In this document: piece by piece, positions 52,898 through 60,881 of the stretch
Numbering within the stretch: the stretch's first letter is position 1
How the letters are laid out: every line of letters begins with the position of its first letter
NCBI GenBank assembly: GCA_015655415.1
Contig: JAATFB010000022.1
Coordinates: forward strand, 87,189-151,188
Length of the DNA: 64,000 bases
DNA from: Actinomycetales bacterium
GTDB taxonomy: Bacteria; Actinomycetota; Actinomycetes; Actinomycetales; Microbacteriaceae
Reading direction: 5' to 3'
Made by a program: the position numbers and the translations under genes
The notes under the pieces: model-generated
What the model was told of the DNA's origin: nothing
The model's input: the letters and a program-made list of their open reading frames with translations, nothing else
Database searches by the model: none

Positions 52898-52929
52898 TTA
52901 GGTTAGACCTAAATTTAGGTCTAACCTAA
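52898..52929. promoter_or_regulatory. TetR operator: two adjacent dyads forming a 32-bp perfect palindrome
   Basis: The left half is TTAGGTTAGACCTAA and the right half TTAGGTCTAACCTAA; each is itself an inverted repeat (TTAGGT/ACCTAA, 3-nt spacer), and together with the two central bases they make one perfect palindrome. It lies exactly between the divergent starts and covers both likely promoters. Confidence 0.85.
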
Positions 52930-52948
52930 TATTTGATACCGTGTGACT

Positions 52949-53590
52949 ATGACCAGCGGACTTCGCGAACTGCAGAAGCGGCACACGCGCGAGTCGCTTT
53001 CCACGACGGCGATGGAGCTGTTCGCGGTGCACGGCTTCGACGAGGTCACCATCTCTCAGATCGCCGAGGCGGCCGGCGTCGCGAAGATGACCGTGACGAA
53101 CTACTTCCCCCGCAAGGAGGATCTGGTCTTCGACCAGGCCGAACCCACGATCCTCGGCCTCGCGCGCGCCGTCGCCGCGCGCGCACCAGGGGAGAGCCTC
53201 CTGAGCGCGATCCGGCGCGACTGCATGGCCCGCATCGCCGCGCACGACGTCACGCTGGGCCCGCCCAGCGCCGCCTTCGCCCGACTCGTGCGCAACAGTC
53301 GGGTGCTCACCGCCCGGGCCCGCGAGATCGCCGAGCTGCGCGAGCAGGCCCTCGGAGACGCGATCGCCACCGAAACGGGCCAGGACAGCCTGCGGCAGCG
53401 GGTCATCGCCACCCAACTCGCATCCGTGCACCGTGCCCTCTTCACCGAGACCAGCAGACGCATTCTGACCGGTGTGCCACGTGAGGCGATCTTCGACGAG
53501 CTCGCGGCGAGCGCCCCTGCCATGTTAGACCTCATGGAAGCCTCCCTCGGCGACTACCTCGTCAAGGGCGACGCGGCCGCGGCCCGTTGA
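52949..53590 (+). CDS. TetR-family transcriptional repressor
   Basis: 213 residues from ATG 52949; a TTTGATACC-like -10 sits only about 10 nt upstream, so the mRNA may be leaderless. The helix-turn-helix is AMELFAVHGFDEVTISQIAE followed by VAKMTVTNYFPRKEDLVF, a normal TetR N-terminus. The ligand domain is helical with no family clue. It most likely represses itself and the quinone oxidoreductase from the 32-bp palindrome. Confidence 0.92.
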   Translation: MTSGLRELQKRHTRESLSTTAMELFAVHGFDEVTISQIAEAAGVAKMTVTNYFPRKEDLVFDQAEPTILGLARAVAARAPGESLLSAIRRDCMARIAAHDVTLGPPSAAFARLVRNSRVLTARAREIAELREQALGDAIATETGQDSLRQRVIATQLASVHRALFTETSRRILTGVPREAIFDELAASAPAMLDLMEASLGDYLVKGDAAAAR

Positions 53591-53699
53591 TCGGCGATGC
53601 GGGCCGCCCGGGCCTCAGCCGGTCGGCTCGGCCTCCGAGGGCGAGGGCATTGCGGGCGGGGCTCCCTTGCCCGGCGCGTCGACCCCCCGGCACGCCCGT

Positions 53700-54100
53700 C
53701 TACCACGGCACGGTCTCGCCGAAGCGATCCAGGTATTCCAGGCCGGTCTGCCGAGCTTGGAGAGCAGCACGTCGACCACCTGCGGCACTGCCTCCTCGAT
53801 GGTGAACGGGGCGTCGGGGCCGCCGAGTTCGGTGCGGACCCAGCCGCGCCTCCTCCCGTCGTGTTGTCTCCCGTCGTGTTGTTCGTGATGCTGCCCGGTC
53901 CCGAAGACATCGCGCCGATGAGGCGCGTGTCGACGACGAGGCGCTCCAACGACTCGATGACACGCAGGGGGCTGAGGGCGTTGGTGATCATCACCTCGAC
54001 GAAGTCGGCGGTGGGAACCGCGCCTGTCGGGGTGTTCTCGTTGTTGGTTGTGCCGGCGTTGACGAAGAGCACGTCGAGCTGTCGTGGGGCGATCCGCTCG
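53700..54100 (-). pseudogene. SDR gene remnant with internal deletion and frameshift
   Basis: Minus-strand reading gives DVLFVNAGTTNNENTPTGAV, a middle segment and VVDTRLIGAMSSGPGSITNN, the centre of a short-chain dehydrogenase. It jumps through a duplicated NNTTGDNTTG stretch straight to a GWVRTELGGPDAPFTIEEA reading. The segment that should hold the YxxxK pair is missing. After SKLG the frame shifts once more before GLEYLDRFGETVPW at the C-terminus. No cofactor-binding N-terminus is found upstream. The gene is inactive. Confidence 0.75.
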
Positions 54101-54252
54101 CGGAGGAACACGGGCTGGTCGGCGTGGCGCCCGGAGCGCCGTGATCGGCCCCTGCCCGGGGCGCGGTCCCAGGCAGGGCGGCCTGCTCTCCGTGCCGACG
54201 CGGACGGCACCGGAGCGCCAGCCCGCGTCCTGGAAGCCGGTAGCGTTGCGGT

Positions 54253-54537
54253 ATGACCGTCACCTCCGTGCTGGAACTGACCATCAGGCCCGAGGCGCTC
54301 GGCGATGCTGAGCGCATCATCGACGAGACCCTCGCCGCGACGCGCGCCTTCGCCGGGAATCTCGGCTGCGACGTCGCCGTCGACATCGAGAATCCCGCCC
54401 ACTACGCGGTGTTCGAGCACTGGGAGTCGATCGAGGCCGACGACGCCTACCGAGCCTTCCGTGCGACGCCCGAGGGTGCGAGCGCGCTGGGCGGGATCAC
54501 CGCCGCGCGGGTGCTGACGCGGTACCAGGACCGCTAG
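54253..54537 (+). CDS. Antibiotic-biosynthesis-monooxygenase (ABM) family protein
   Basis: 94 residues: TSVLELTIRPEALGDAERII, LAATRAFAGNLGCDVAVDIE and AVFEHWESIEADDAYRAF follow the ABM ferredoxin-like fold closely. These small dimers include quinol monooxygenases and many with no known activity. It lies next to the broken SDR gene; such pairs are common in actinobacteria, so the two may once have worked together. No clear ribosome site. Confidence 0.85.
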   Translation: MTVTSVLELTIRPEALGDAERIIDETLAATRAFAGNLGCDVAVDIENPAHYAVFEHWESIEADDAYRAFRATPEGASALGGITAARVLTRYQDR

Positions 54538-54674
54538 GTGTTGTTGGTCAGCACGTTGTTGACGCCTGATCGCGTCAGCGCCGCGCCGAACGTGGACAAC
54601 AGACAGGTCAGCTGCGCGATCAGCTCCGCACGACGTTCGTCCCGCGAAGATCCGGGGCATCAGGGGCTACTCTT

Positions 54675-54686
54675 AAACATATGTTT
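54675..54686. promoter_or_regulatory. Palindrome over the start codon of the ArsR-type gene
   Basis: AAACATATGTTT is a perfect 12-bp palindrome and contains the ATG. A TACTCT -10-like box lies about 12 nt before the ATG, which suggests a leaderless transcript. Position suits autorepression. Confidence 0.5.
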
Positions 54687-55193
54687 GAGGGTGACGAGGT
54701 AAGCCTGCGCGCGATCGCGCATCCACTGCGGCTGCGCATGCTGTCCCTTCTGACCGGTGAGGGACTCAGCGCTTCAGAGGTCGCGCGTCGGCTCGGAGAG
54801 AGCCCGGCGAACGTCAGCTTCCACATGCGAAAGCTCCACGAGGCCGGGCTGGTCACGCTGATGGAGACGCGTAGCTTGCGTGGCGGGACGGCGAAGATCT
54901 ACCGGCACATCCCGGAATCGAGTGCTCGGCTGCGCACGGGCGCGGGGTTCGCGGCACTCGCGCAGGGAATGGGGCAGGAGCTGGCCAGGCGTGCTCTGGA
55001 ACTTCCCGAGGACGGTGTTCCCGTGTTCACGGACTTCGAGGGCACCGTGGACGCCGGCACGGCCGAGCGCGTGCGCGCTCTGGCTCACGAGCTGGGCGAG
55101 GTCCTGGAGGCCGGCGCACTGCCGGTAGGGGCGGCAGGGATTCGGCTCGCGGTCTCGCTGGCGGTCTTCCCGGTCGGAGACACGCAGCGGTGA
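54681..55193 (+). CDS. ArsR-family helix-turn-helix regulator
   Basis: 170 residues. RAIAHPLRLRMLSLLTGEGL and SASEVARRLGESPANVSFHM form the winged helix; HEAGLVTLMETRSLRGGTAK the wing. The C-terminal 90 residues are of unknown fold and lack Cys, so it is not a metal sensor of the classic kind. Its stop overlaps the GTG of an MFS gene, a frequent pairing where the regulator controls an efflux pump. Confidence 0.9.
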   Translation: MFEGDEVSLRAIAHPLRLRMLSLLTGEGLSASEVARRLGESPANVSFHMRKLHEAGLVTLMETRSLRGGTAKIYRHIPESSARLRTGAGFAALAQGMGQELARRALELPEDGVPVFTDFEGTVDAGTAERVRALAHELGEVLEAGALPVGAAGIRLAVSLAVFPVGDTQR

Positions 55194-56380
55194 GTGCGTC
55201 CTATCTGACGGTCATTCGCACACCGGGTGCGCTGCCCGTGTTCCTCTCGGCGATCATCGGCCGCATGTCGTTCGCCACCGTCACGCTGGGCTGCATCGTG
55301 CTGCTGGCCTCAACCACAGGGTCGTATGCGATCGCGGGAACGACGAGCGGAGCGCTCGGGCTGGCGAACGTCGTCCTGGCCCCGTGGCGTGCGCGCTTCG
55401 TCAGCCGCCGAGGGCAACGGCTCGGGCTGCGCCTACTCGCCCTCGCCTACGCGGCCGGTGTGGGCGCCTTGGCCGCCGCGGCAACCTGGCACGCCCCGGT
55501 CGTGGTCCTGATCGGCCTCGCGGGTTTCGCAGGCGCGGTCGCGCCCCCGGTCGGGGCGGCGATGCGAATGAGGTGGCGTCGACTCGTCGTCGGAGAAGAG
55601 TACCTCCAGAAGGCATACAGCCTGGACGCGGTCAGCGAGGAACTGGTCTTCACCATCGGACCGGTCCTGGCCGGACTGCTGATGGGCGCCGTCATCCCGC
55701 AGGCCGGACTGCTCGCCTCCGCCGTGCTCGCGATCATCGGATGCTTCGGCATGACTCGCGGAGTGCAGCAGCAGCACCAGCCGGAGTCCACGCCCGGCGG
55801 GTTCTTCCAGCTGCGCATCTTCCGCACCCGAGGATTCGCCGCCGTCCTGATCGCCACGGCCGCGACAGGGGTGGTGATCGGCACGGTTGACGTCGTCATC
55901 CCCGCCCAGACCGCCCCCGACGACACCCTCTCCGGGCTCCTCCTCGGCGCGATGGCACTCGGGAGCGGAGTCGGCGGACTCGCATACGGCGCCCGCGCCT
56001 GGCCGGGCAGGCCGACAACCCGGCTGACCGTGCTCGCGATCGCCATGGCGGCCGCGTGCGCCGGCCTCGGCCTCGCGCCCGTGGGTCTGGTTCTCGCCGC
56101 CGGCCTGGTGATCACCGGCCTCACGCTGGCGCCCGCCATGGTCACCGGCTACCTCGCCGTCGATCAGTGCATCTCCGATGCCGACAGGCTTGAGGCCCAT
56201 ACCTGGGTGAACACGGCAGTCAATGCGGGCGCGGCAGCAGCCTCCGCGCTCGGCGGCATCGCCCTCGGGCATGTCACGCCCGCCCTCGCCTTTGTCACTG
56301 CGGCTTGTCTCGCGACGCTGCTCGTCGCTGGCGCGGCCATATCTCAACGCAGGACATCGAACGTGACGACCGCACACTGA
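55190..56380 (+). CDS. MFS transporter
   Basis: 396 residues from GTG 55190 (GTGA overlap with the ArsR gene). Ten to twelve hydrophobic helices; an RFVSRRGQRLGLR loop after helix 2 takes the place of the MFS A-motif. TWVNTAVNAGAAAASALGGI near the end is common in actinobacterial drug-efflux MFS. Substrate unknown. The IS481 element begins immediately after its stop, but the C-terminus (ISQRRTSNVTTAH) looks natural. Confidence 0.88.
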   Translation: MSASYLTVIRTPGALPVFLSAIIGRMSFATVTLGCIVLLASTTGSYAIAGTTSGALGLANVVLAPWRARFVSRRGQRLGLRLLALAYAAGVGALAAAATWHAPVVVLIGLAGFAGAVAPPVGAAMRMRWRRLVVGEEYLQKAYSLDAVSEELVFTIGPVLAGLLMGAVIPQAGLLASAVLAIIGCFGMTRGVQQQHQPESTPGGFFQLRIFRTRGFAAVLIATAATGVVIGTVDVVIPAQTAPDDTLSGLLLGAMALGSGVGGLAYGARAWPGRPTTRLTVLAIAMAAACAGLGLAPVGLVLAAGLVITGLTLAPAMVTGYLAVDQCISDADRLEAHTWVNTAVNAGAAAASALGGIALGHVTPALAFVTAACLATLLVAGAAISQRRTSNVTTAH

Positions 56381-57425
56381 GCAACGCCTTCTTCAGCAAC
56401 GCAGCCCAGGGAACGCAGACTGACGCACCATAACGCCCCGCTGACCCCGGAGGGTCGCAAGCGACTCGTCGAGCGCTGCCGCACCCGCCCGACCGCGCAC
56501 GTGGCCGTCGAGATGGGCATCTCTCGCGCCACCGCCTCGAAGTGGGTGAACCGCTACCGCCGCTACAGGGAGATCGGACTCCTTGACCGCTCATCCGCCC
56601 CAGTGCACCAACCCACGGCGACGCCCGGTTGCGTCGTGAAGCGGGTCGAGGAGATGCGGCGCGAGCACAAGTGGTCCGCATCGCGTATCGCCTTCGAGCT
56701 GGACGCTGTGGGAACCCCGATCAGCCGACGAACCATCACGCGACTCCTCGCGGAACTCGGACTGAACCGACGCCGATTCGTCGACCCGAACGGAGAGACC
56801 AACCGCCAGCCACAGCAGATCACCGCCGAGCGACCCGGCCACATGATCCACATCGACGTGAAGAAAGTCGGCCGCATCCCCGACGGCGGCGGCCGGCGTA
56901 TTCATGGCCGAGGCAGTCCGCAAGCCAAGGCCGTCGAGCGCACCAAAGCCCGCGGCAGCAGAACCGGATACGTCTTCCTGCACTCCGCCATCGACGGATA
57001 TTCCCGACTCGCATACACCGAAGCGCTCCCCGACGAGAAGGCCGCTACCGCGGTCGCATTTCTCGACCATGCGCGGGCCTGGTTCGCTGCGCACGGAATC
57101 ACCACGATCGAGCGGATCGTGACCGACAACGGCGCCTGCTACCGCGCTCACGCTTTCCGTGACGCGATGAACGGCAGCAGGCATCAGCGGATCACGCCCT
57201 ACACGCCCCGCCATAACGGGAAAATCGAGCGCTACAACCGGATCCTCGCTGAGGAGTTCCTCTACGCCCGCACCTGGCACTCAGAAGACGAACGCACAGC
57301 GGCCCTCAAGGTCTGGAACCGGCACTACAACTACCACCGACCCCACGGCGCGCACGAGGGACAACCGCCAGCATCCGCAGTCCCCTCACGCGTCAACAAC
57401 GTCCTGGCCTCCTACAGCTAGGCGC
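56381..57425 (+). mobile_element. IS481-family insertion sequence (ends not defined)
   Basis: One transposase gene with about 40 nt before it that look like an IS left end (GCAACGCCTTCTTCAGCAAC). I could not match convincing terminal inverted repeats or a target duplication, so the limits are approximate. Confidence 0.65.
56420..57421 (+). CDS. IS481-type transposase
   Basis: Up to 333 residues. The homologous frame runs from CTG 56420 (then THHNAPLTPEGRKRLVERCR); the first normal start, GTG 56501, would remove half of the HTH. The DDE triad is complete: HIDVKKVGRIPDG, IVTDNGACYRAHAF and RHNGKIERYNRILAEEFLYA. HTH: VAVEMGISRATASKWVNRYR. The C-terminus PSRVNNVLASYS is typical. The start codon was probably GTG in relatives; CTG may lower expression. 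Confidence 0.88.
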   Translation: MTHHNAPLTPEGRKRLVERCRTRPTAHVAVEMGISRATASKWVNRYRRYREIGLLDRSSAPVHQPTATPGCVVKRVEEMRREHKWSASRIAFELDAVGTPISRRTITRLLAELGLNRRRFVDPNGETNRQPQQITAERPGHMIHIDVKKVGRIPDGGGRRIHGRGSPQAKAVERTKARGSRTGYVFLHSAIDGYSRLAYTEALPDEKAATAVAFLDHARAWFAAHGITTIERIVTDNGACYRAHAFRDAMNGSRHQRITPYTPRHNGKIERYNRILAEEFLYARTWHSEDERTAALKVWNRHYNYHRPHGAHEGQPPASAVPSRVNNVLASYS

Positions 57426-57851
57426 CGCCGGCGGCGATGCCGCCTCGTTCGCCGTGCGGCTCGAGCCGCTTGGGGTGCCGCGGGAGTGTTCCCGGGTCGC
57501 ACCCGGAAGCTCCCCCGGACGGCAGACGATGAGGCCGTCGCGTTCCACAACGCGACCGGCACGAGGCATCGGTACGGACGAGCCGCCAGGGCGAGCGCAG
57601 CTCCGCGGCACGACCGGCGGGTTTGCCGCTCGACCGGGTATTGCCAATCGACGCACCGGTCCGAGCGTCTCGGCGGCGGATGATCTGGCGGCGTCCCAAG
57701 GATTGCACGTAATTCAATTGCGCGCGATTCAAGTCGTCCATCGCATAGACTTCGACGAGCGCACGCACAGCGGGGGGAGCAGGCCACGACCACGGATTCC
57801 GCCCCAGAGGCAGCTCTCGCAGCCAGCGCCGAGCCGCCAGGCCGCCTTCGG
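57422..57851. other. 430-bp stretch without a supported gene
   Basis: Short frames in every direction lack family patterns. On the minus strand MDDLNRAQLNYVQSLG (near 57740) could be the start of a lost gene; an AT-rich patch GTAATTCAATTGCGCGCGA nearby, with ATTCAA repeated 15 nt on, looks like a promoter or operator. GGGGGGAG at 57772 may be the ribosome site of the next gene. Confidence 0.45.
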
Positions 57852-58868
57852 GTGCTCCCCTGGGTGTGGCGCGTGCTCGTCGCGGCGATCATGGCGGTGC
57901 TGCTCTGGCGCATCGTCCTTCCGCAGTTCCACCAAGCGTGGCTCGATGCGCACCGGCTGCCCGCGCACGCCTACCCCCTCGCCGCGGTCGGCGTCCTCGC
58001 CGAGCTGACCTCCATCGCTGCGTATGGTCTGCTCACCCACGCCCTGCTTCCTTCCGCGACCAGGCCCGGCCGGTGGCGCGCCATCCGCATCAACCTGGCG
58101 GGCATCGCCGCGACCCACGCGGTGCCGAGCGGCGGCGCCCTGGGCACGGCCGTGCGGCTCTCGCTGCTCGGCGGCGACCGTGCCGCGTACGCGGGTGCGG
58201 TCGCGGGCCTGGCGATGGAGCTGCCGGTGTCAGGCCTGGTGCTCTCGGCGATCTTCGCGGCGGGGGCGATCGGATGCCTGCCCGCGCTTCCCGGACGCGG
58301 CTGGGAAGGGCTCGCCGCCACGATGGTGGCGGGCGTGCTGCTCCTCGTCGTCCTGCTCGGCCTCGCACTCGCGTCCCGGCGTACCGTCATCCGCGTCCTC
58401 GCCGCGCTCGTGGGCTGGCTCCCGTCGGCGGTGCGCCGCCGCGCCATCGTCTTCGCCGACGAGACCGTGCGGAACATGGCGTCGTTCGCCCGTGCTCCGC
58501 GCCGCCTGCTCCTCGCCGCGGGCTGGGCGGCGGCCAACTGGCTGCTCGACGCGACCGCTCTCGGCTTCTTCCTGCTCGCCGCGGGCTTCCAGCCCGGCAT
58601 CCTGCAGCTGCTGCTCGCCCACGGGCTTGCCTGCGTGCTCGCGTTGCTGCCGTTCACGCCCGCCGGTCTCGGCATCGTCGAGGGCGTGCTCGTGCCGACC
58701 CTCGTCGCCCTTGGCGCGAGCCCGGCCCAGGCGGTGCTCGGCGTCACCGGATGGCGGCTGGCTCAGTACTGGCTGCCGATCCCCCTCGGGGGCCTCTCAC
58801 TGCTCACGCTTCGCCTGCGGCCGCGTCGCTCGCGACGAGCCGGTGCTTCTCGTACTTCCGTCTCGTGA
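57852..58868 (+). CDS. Flippase-like membrane protein (YbhN/AglD/MprF N-terminal family)
   Basis: 338 residues from GTG 57852, eight or so helices. ATHAVPSGGALGTAVRLSLL and ACVLALLPFTPAGLGIVEGV match the lysylphosphatidylglycerol-synthase membrane domain (flippase-like). The frame is open further upstream with no ATG/GTG/TTG behind the GGGGGGAG at 57772, so the true N-terminus (ATTTDSAPEAALAASAEP...) may use an unusual start or have lost it. Its 3' end overlaps the opposite glycosyltransferase gene by 65 bp. The two may serve one glycolipid pathway. Confidence 0.8.
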   Translation: MLPWVWRVLVAAIMAVLLWRIVLPQFHQAWLDAHRLPAHAYPLAAVGVLAELTSIAAYGLLTHALLPSATRPGRWRAIRINLAGIAATHAVPSGGALGTAVRLSLLGGDRAAYAGAVAGLAMELPVSGLVLSAIFAAGAIGCLPALPGRGWEGLAATMVAGVLLLVVLLGLALASRRTVIRVLAALVGWLPSAVRRRAIVFADETVRNMASFARAPRRLLLAAGWAAANWLLDATALGFFLLAAGFQPGILQLLLAHGLACVLALLPFTPAGLGIVEGVLVPTLVALGASPAQAVLGVTGWRLAQYWLPIPLGGLSLLTLRLRPRRSRRAGASRTSVS

Positions 58869-59553
58869 CCGAGTCGCGACGCAGGTATCGGACCAGCTTG
58901 CGCGGCTGCATGGTGCGCAGCAGGTCCGCCTCGGCGCGGATCTGCGGCACGAACCGCAGCCGGCCGCCCACGGAGCGGATGGCGAGCGCGACATCGATGT
59001 CCTCGTTGACCGCGTCGTCGACGCTGATGACGGGGCGGATCGCCGCCCAGGCCTCGCGGCGCAGTGCCATGTTGTGGCCGTAGAGCAGCACGGGCACGCC
59101 GAAGAGAGTGCGGTGGAACACGCGGAAGGCGCGATAGACGCCGGAGAGCACACGGGTCACGAACGAGCCGGCATGCGACTGGCGGATGTCGCCGCCCACG
59201 GCCCAGAGCGCGGGATCCGCGCGGAACGTCGCCCGGATCGCCGCGGCCCATCCCGGCTCGACGAGCGTGTCGGCATCGATGCGCGCGATAATGTCGCCGC
59301 TCGCGGCGTCGAAGCCCGTCGTGCGCGCGCGGCCGATGCCGGGGACCGGATCGTGCAGCACCGTGACGCCCGGGTAGGACGCGGCGATGTCCGCGGTGGC
59401 GTCCGTCGAGGCGTTGTCGACGACGATGATCTCCTCGACCGGCTCGGTCTGCCCCATCAGGGCTGTCAGGCAGTCGGCGATGATGGCCTCCTCATTGCGC
59501 GCCGGGATCACGACCGTCACGCTCGGCACGCCAGCCTGCGGCCCCTCTGTCAC
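58804..59553 (-). CDS. GT2-family glycosyltransferase
   Basis: 249 residues from GTG 59553, chosen because GAGGGGAG precedes it by 5 nt; GTG 59592 and ATG 59616 are alternatives. SVTVVIPARNEEAIIADCL is the nucleotide-sugar fold, IIVVDNASTDATADIA the next strand, and IIARIDADTLVEPGWA holds the DxD metal site. ALRREAWAAIRPVISVDDAV and NEDIDVALAIRSVGGRL complete the acceptor side (ED motif). No membrane helices. Converges with the flippase-like gene. Confidence 0.88.
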   Translation of the reverse strand: MTEGPQAGVPSVTVVIPARNEEAIIADCLTALMGQTEPVEEIIVVDNASTDATADIAASYPGVTVLHDPVPGIGRARTTGFDAASGDIIARIDADTLVEPGWAAAIRATFRADPALWAVGGDIRQSHAGSFVTRVLSGVYRAFRVFHRTLFGVPVLLYGHNMALRREAWAAIRPVISVDDAVNEDIDVALAIRSVGGRLRFVPQIRAEADLLRTMQPRKLVRYLRRDSVTRRKYEKHRLVASDAAAGEA

Positions 59554-59636
59554 GCCGTCTCCCCTCGCTCCGATGGATTCCTCATCCTTCACTGACGTTA
59601 CTCCCAGGATGCGCACCCGGACGTAGGTTGGAAGGT

Positions 59637-60644
59637 ATGCGTGCCGTCGTATATTCCGCCAAGGGTCCCTCCAGCGTGCTCCGGCTCACCGACCGCCCCG
59701 TTCCCGAGCCTGGCGCGGGCGAGGTGAGAGTCAAAGTCGTCGTCGCCGGAGTGAATCCCACCGACTGGAAGGCCCGTGCGGGCCTGACCGCCCCCATGGA
59801 GTTCGCCGAGGTGACGCCGGGGCAGGACGGTGCGGGCGTCGTCGACGCGCTCGGCGCCGGTGTCGACGGGCTCGCCGCCGGCGACCGCGTGTGGCTCTAC
59901 CTCGCGCAGCACGGGCAGCCCTACGGCACGGCGGCGGAGTACGTCGTCGTGCCGGCCGAGCGCGCCGTGCGCCTGCCGGAGTCGGCCACGTTCGAGCTCG
60001 GCGCCGCCCTCGGCGTCCCGGCCATCACGGCCCACCGCGCCTTGACCTCGGGAGCCGTCGAGCGGCTCTCCCCCGGTGCCCTCCACGGCGAGACGGTGCT
60101 CGTGCAGGGTGGCGCGGGCGCGGTGGGCAACGCGGCGATCCAGCTGGCGCGCTGGGCGGGGGCATCCGTCATCACCACCGTGAGCAGCGCCGAGAAGGCC
60201 GTGCTGGCCAGAGCCGCCGGTGCCGACCACGTCGTGGACTACCGCGCGACGGATGCCGCGGCCGCGATCCGCGCGCTCGCGCCGCAGGGCGTCGACCTCA
60301 TCGCTGAGGTCGCCCCCGCGGTCAACGCCGAGCTCGACCAGGCCGTCGTCCGCAACGGCGGGACGGTCGCGTTCTACGCGAACAACGGCGGCGACCGGCT
60401 CGAGCTCGGCATCCGGCAGACCTTCGCGCTCAACCTGCGCTATCAGGGCCTGCTGCTCTACACACTGCCGGCGGAGCAGCTGGCCGCCGCAGTCGCGGAC
60501 GTGTCCGCCTCGGTCGCAGACGGCGCTCTGCGCGTCGGCGAGGATGCCGGGCTTCCGCTGCACCGCTTCGCCCTCGAGGACACGGCCGCGGCCCATGATG
60601 CCGTCGAGAACGGGGCCGTCGGCAAGGTCCTCATCGAGCCCTGA
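59637..60644 (+). CDS. NADPH:quinone-reductase-like protein
   Basis: 335 residues from ATG 59637. MRAVVYSAKGPSSVLRLTDR, NPTDWKARAGLTAPMEFAEV and ETVLVQGGAGAVGNAAIQLA identify a zeta-crystallin/QOR-type reductase with no zinc sites. FALEDTAAAHDAVENGAVGK is the normal end. It is a single gene divergent from the GT2 gene; probably detoxifies quinones or reduces enones. Confidence 0.92.
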   Translation: MRAVVYSAKGPSSVLRLTDRPVPEPGAGEVRVKVVVAGVNPTDWKARAGLTAPMEFAEVTPGQDGAGVVDALGAGVDGLAAGDRVWLYLAQHGQPYGTAAEYVVVPAERAVRLPESATFELGAALGVPAITAHRALTSGAVERLSPGALHGETVLVQGGAGAVGNAAIQLARWAGASVITTVSSAEKAVLARAAGADHVVDYRATDAAAAIRALAPQGVDLIAEVAPAVNAELDQAVVRNGGTVAFYANNGGDRLELGIRQTFALNLRYQGLLLYTLPAEQLAAAVADVSASVADGALRVGEDAGLPLHRFALEDTAAAHDAVENGAVGKVLIEP

Positions 60645-60881
60645 TGCGGCCGGTCGCCGTGACCGCGCCGCCACGAGGCCGGGGCGCGGTCGGCTCTCTC
60701 GGCCGTCTTCGCATCCGAACACCAGCGTTCTTCGACTCAGGGTGAAAGACCTGTCAAAGGAACCCACAGTGCCTGCTTGGGCCTTCTGCCGGTGCCGAGA
60801 TCGCTCGCCACTCCGGTGCGACGCGCGATGGCTCGGCGTGACCGCTTCCGCCATCGTGGCCCGAGTACGTGCGCAAGGGGC

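Noticed and set aside
54538..54600. Remnant of a second IS481 end
   Set aside because: Only about 13 bp (ACGTTGTTGACGC) agree; too short to call without a search.
57418..57768. Minus-strand frame starting MDDLNRAQLNYVQSLG-like as a regulator gene
   Set aside because: After about 20 residues the sequence becomes Arg/Ser/Gly-rich with no domain; no ribosome site.
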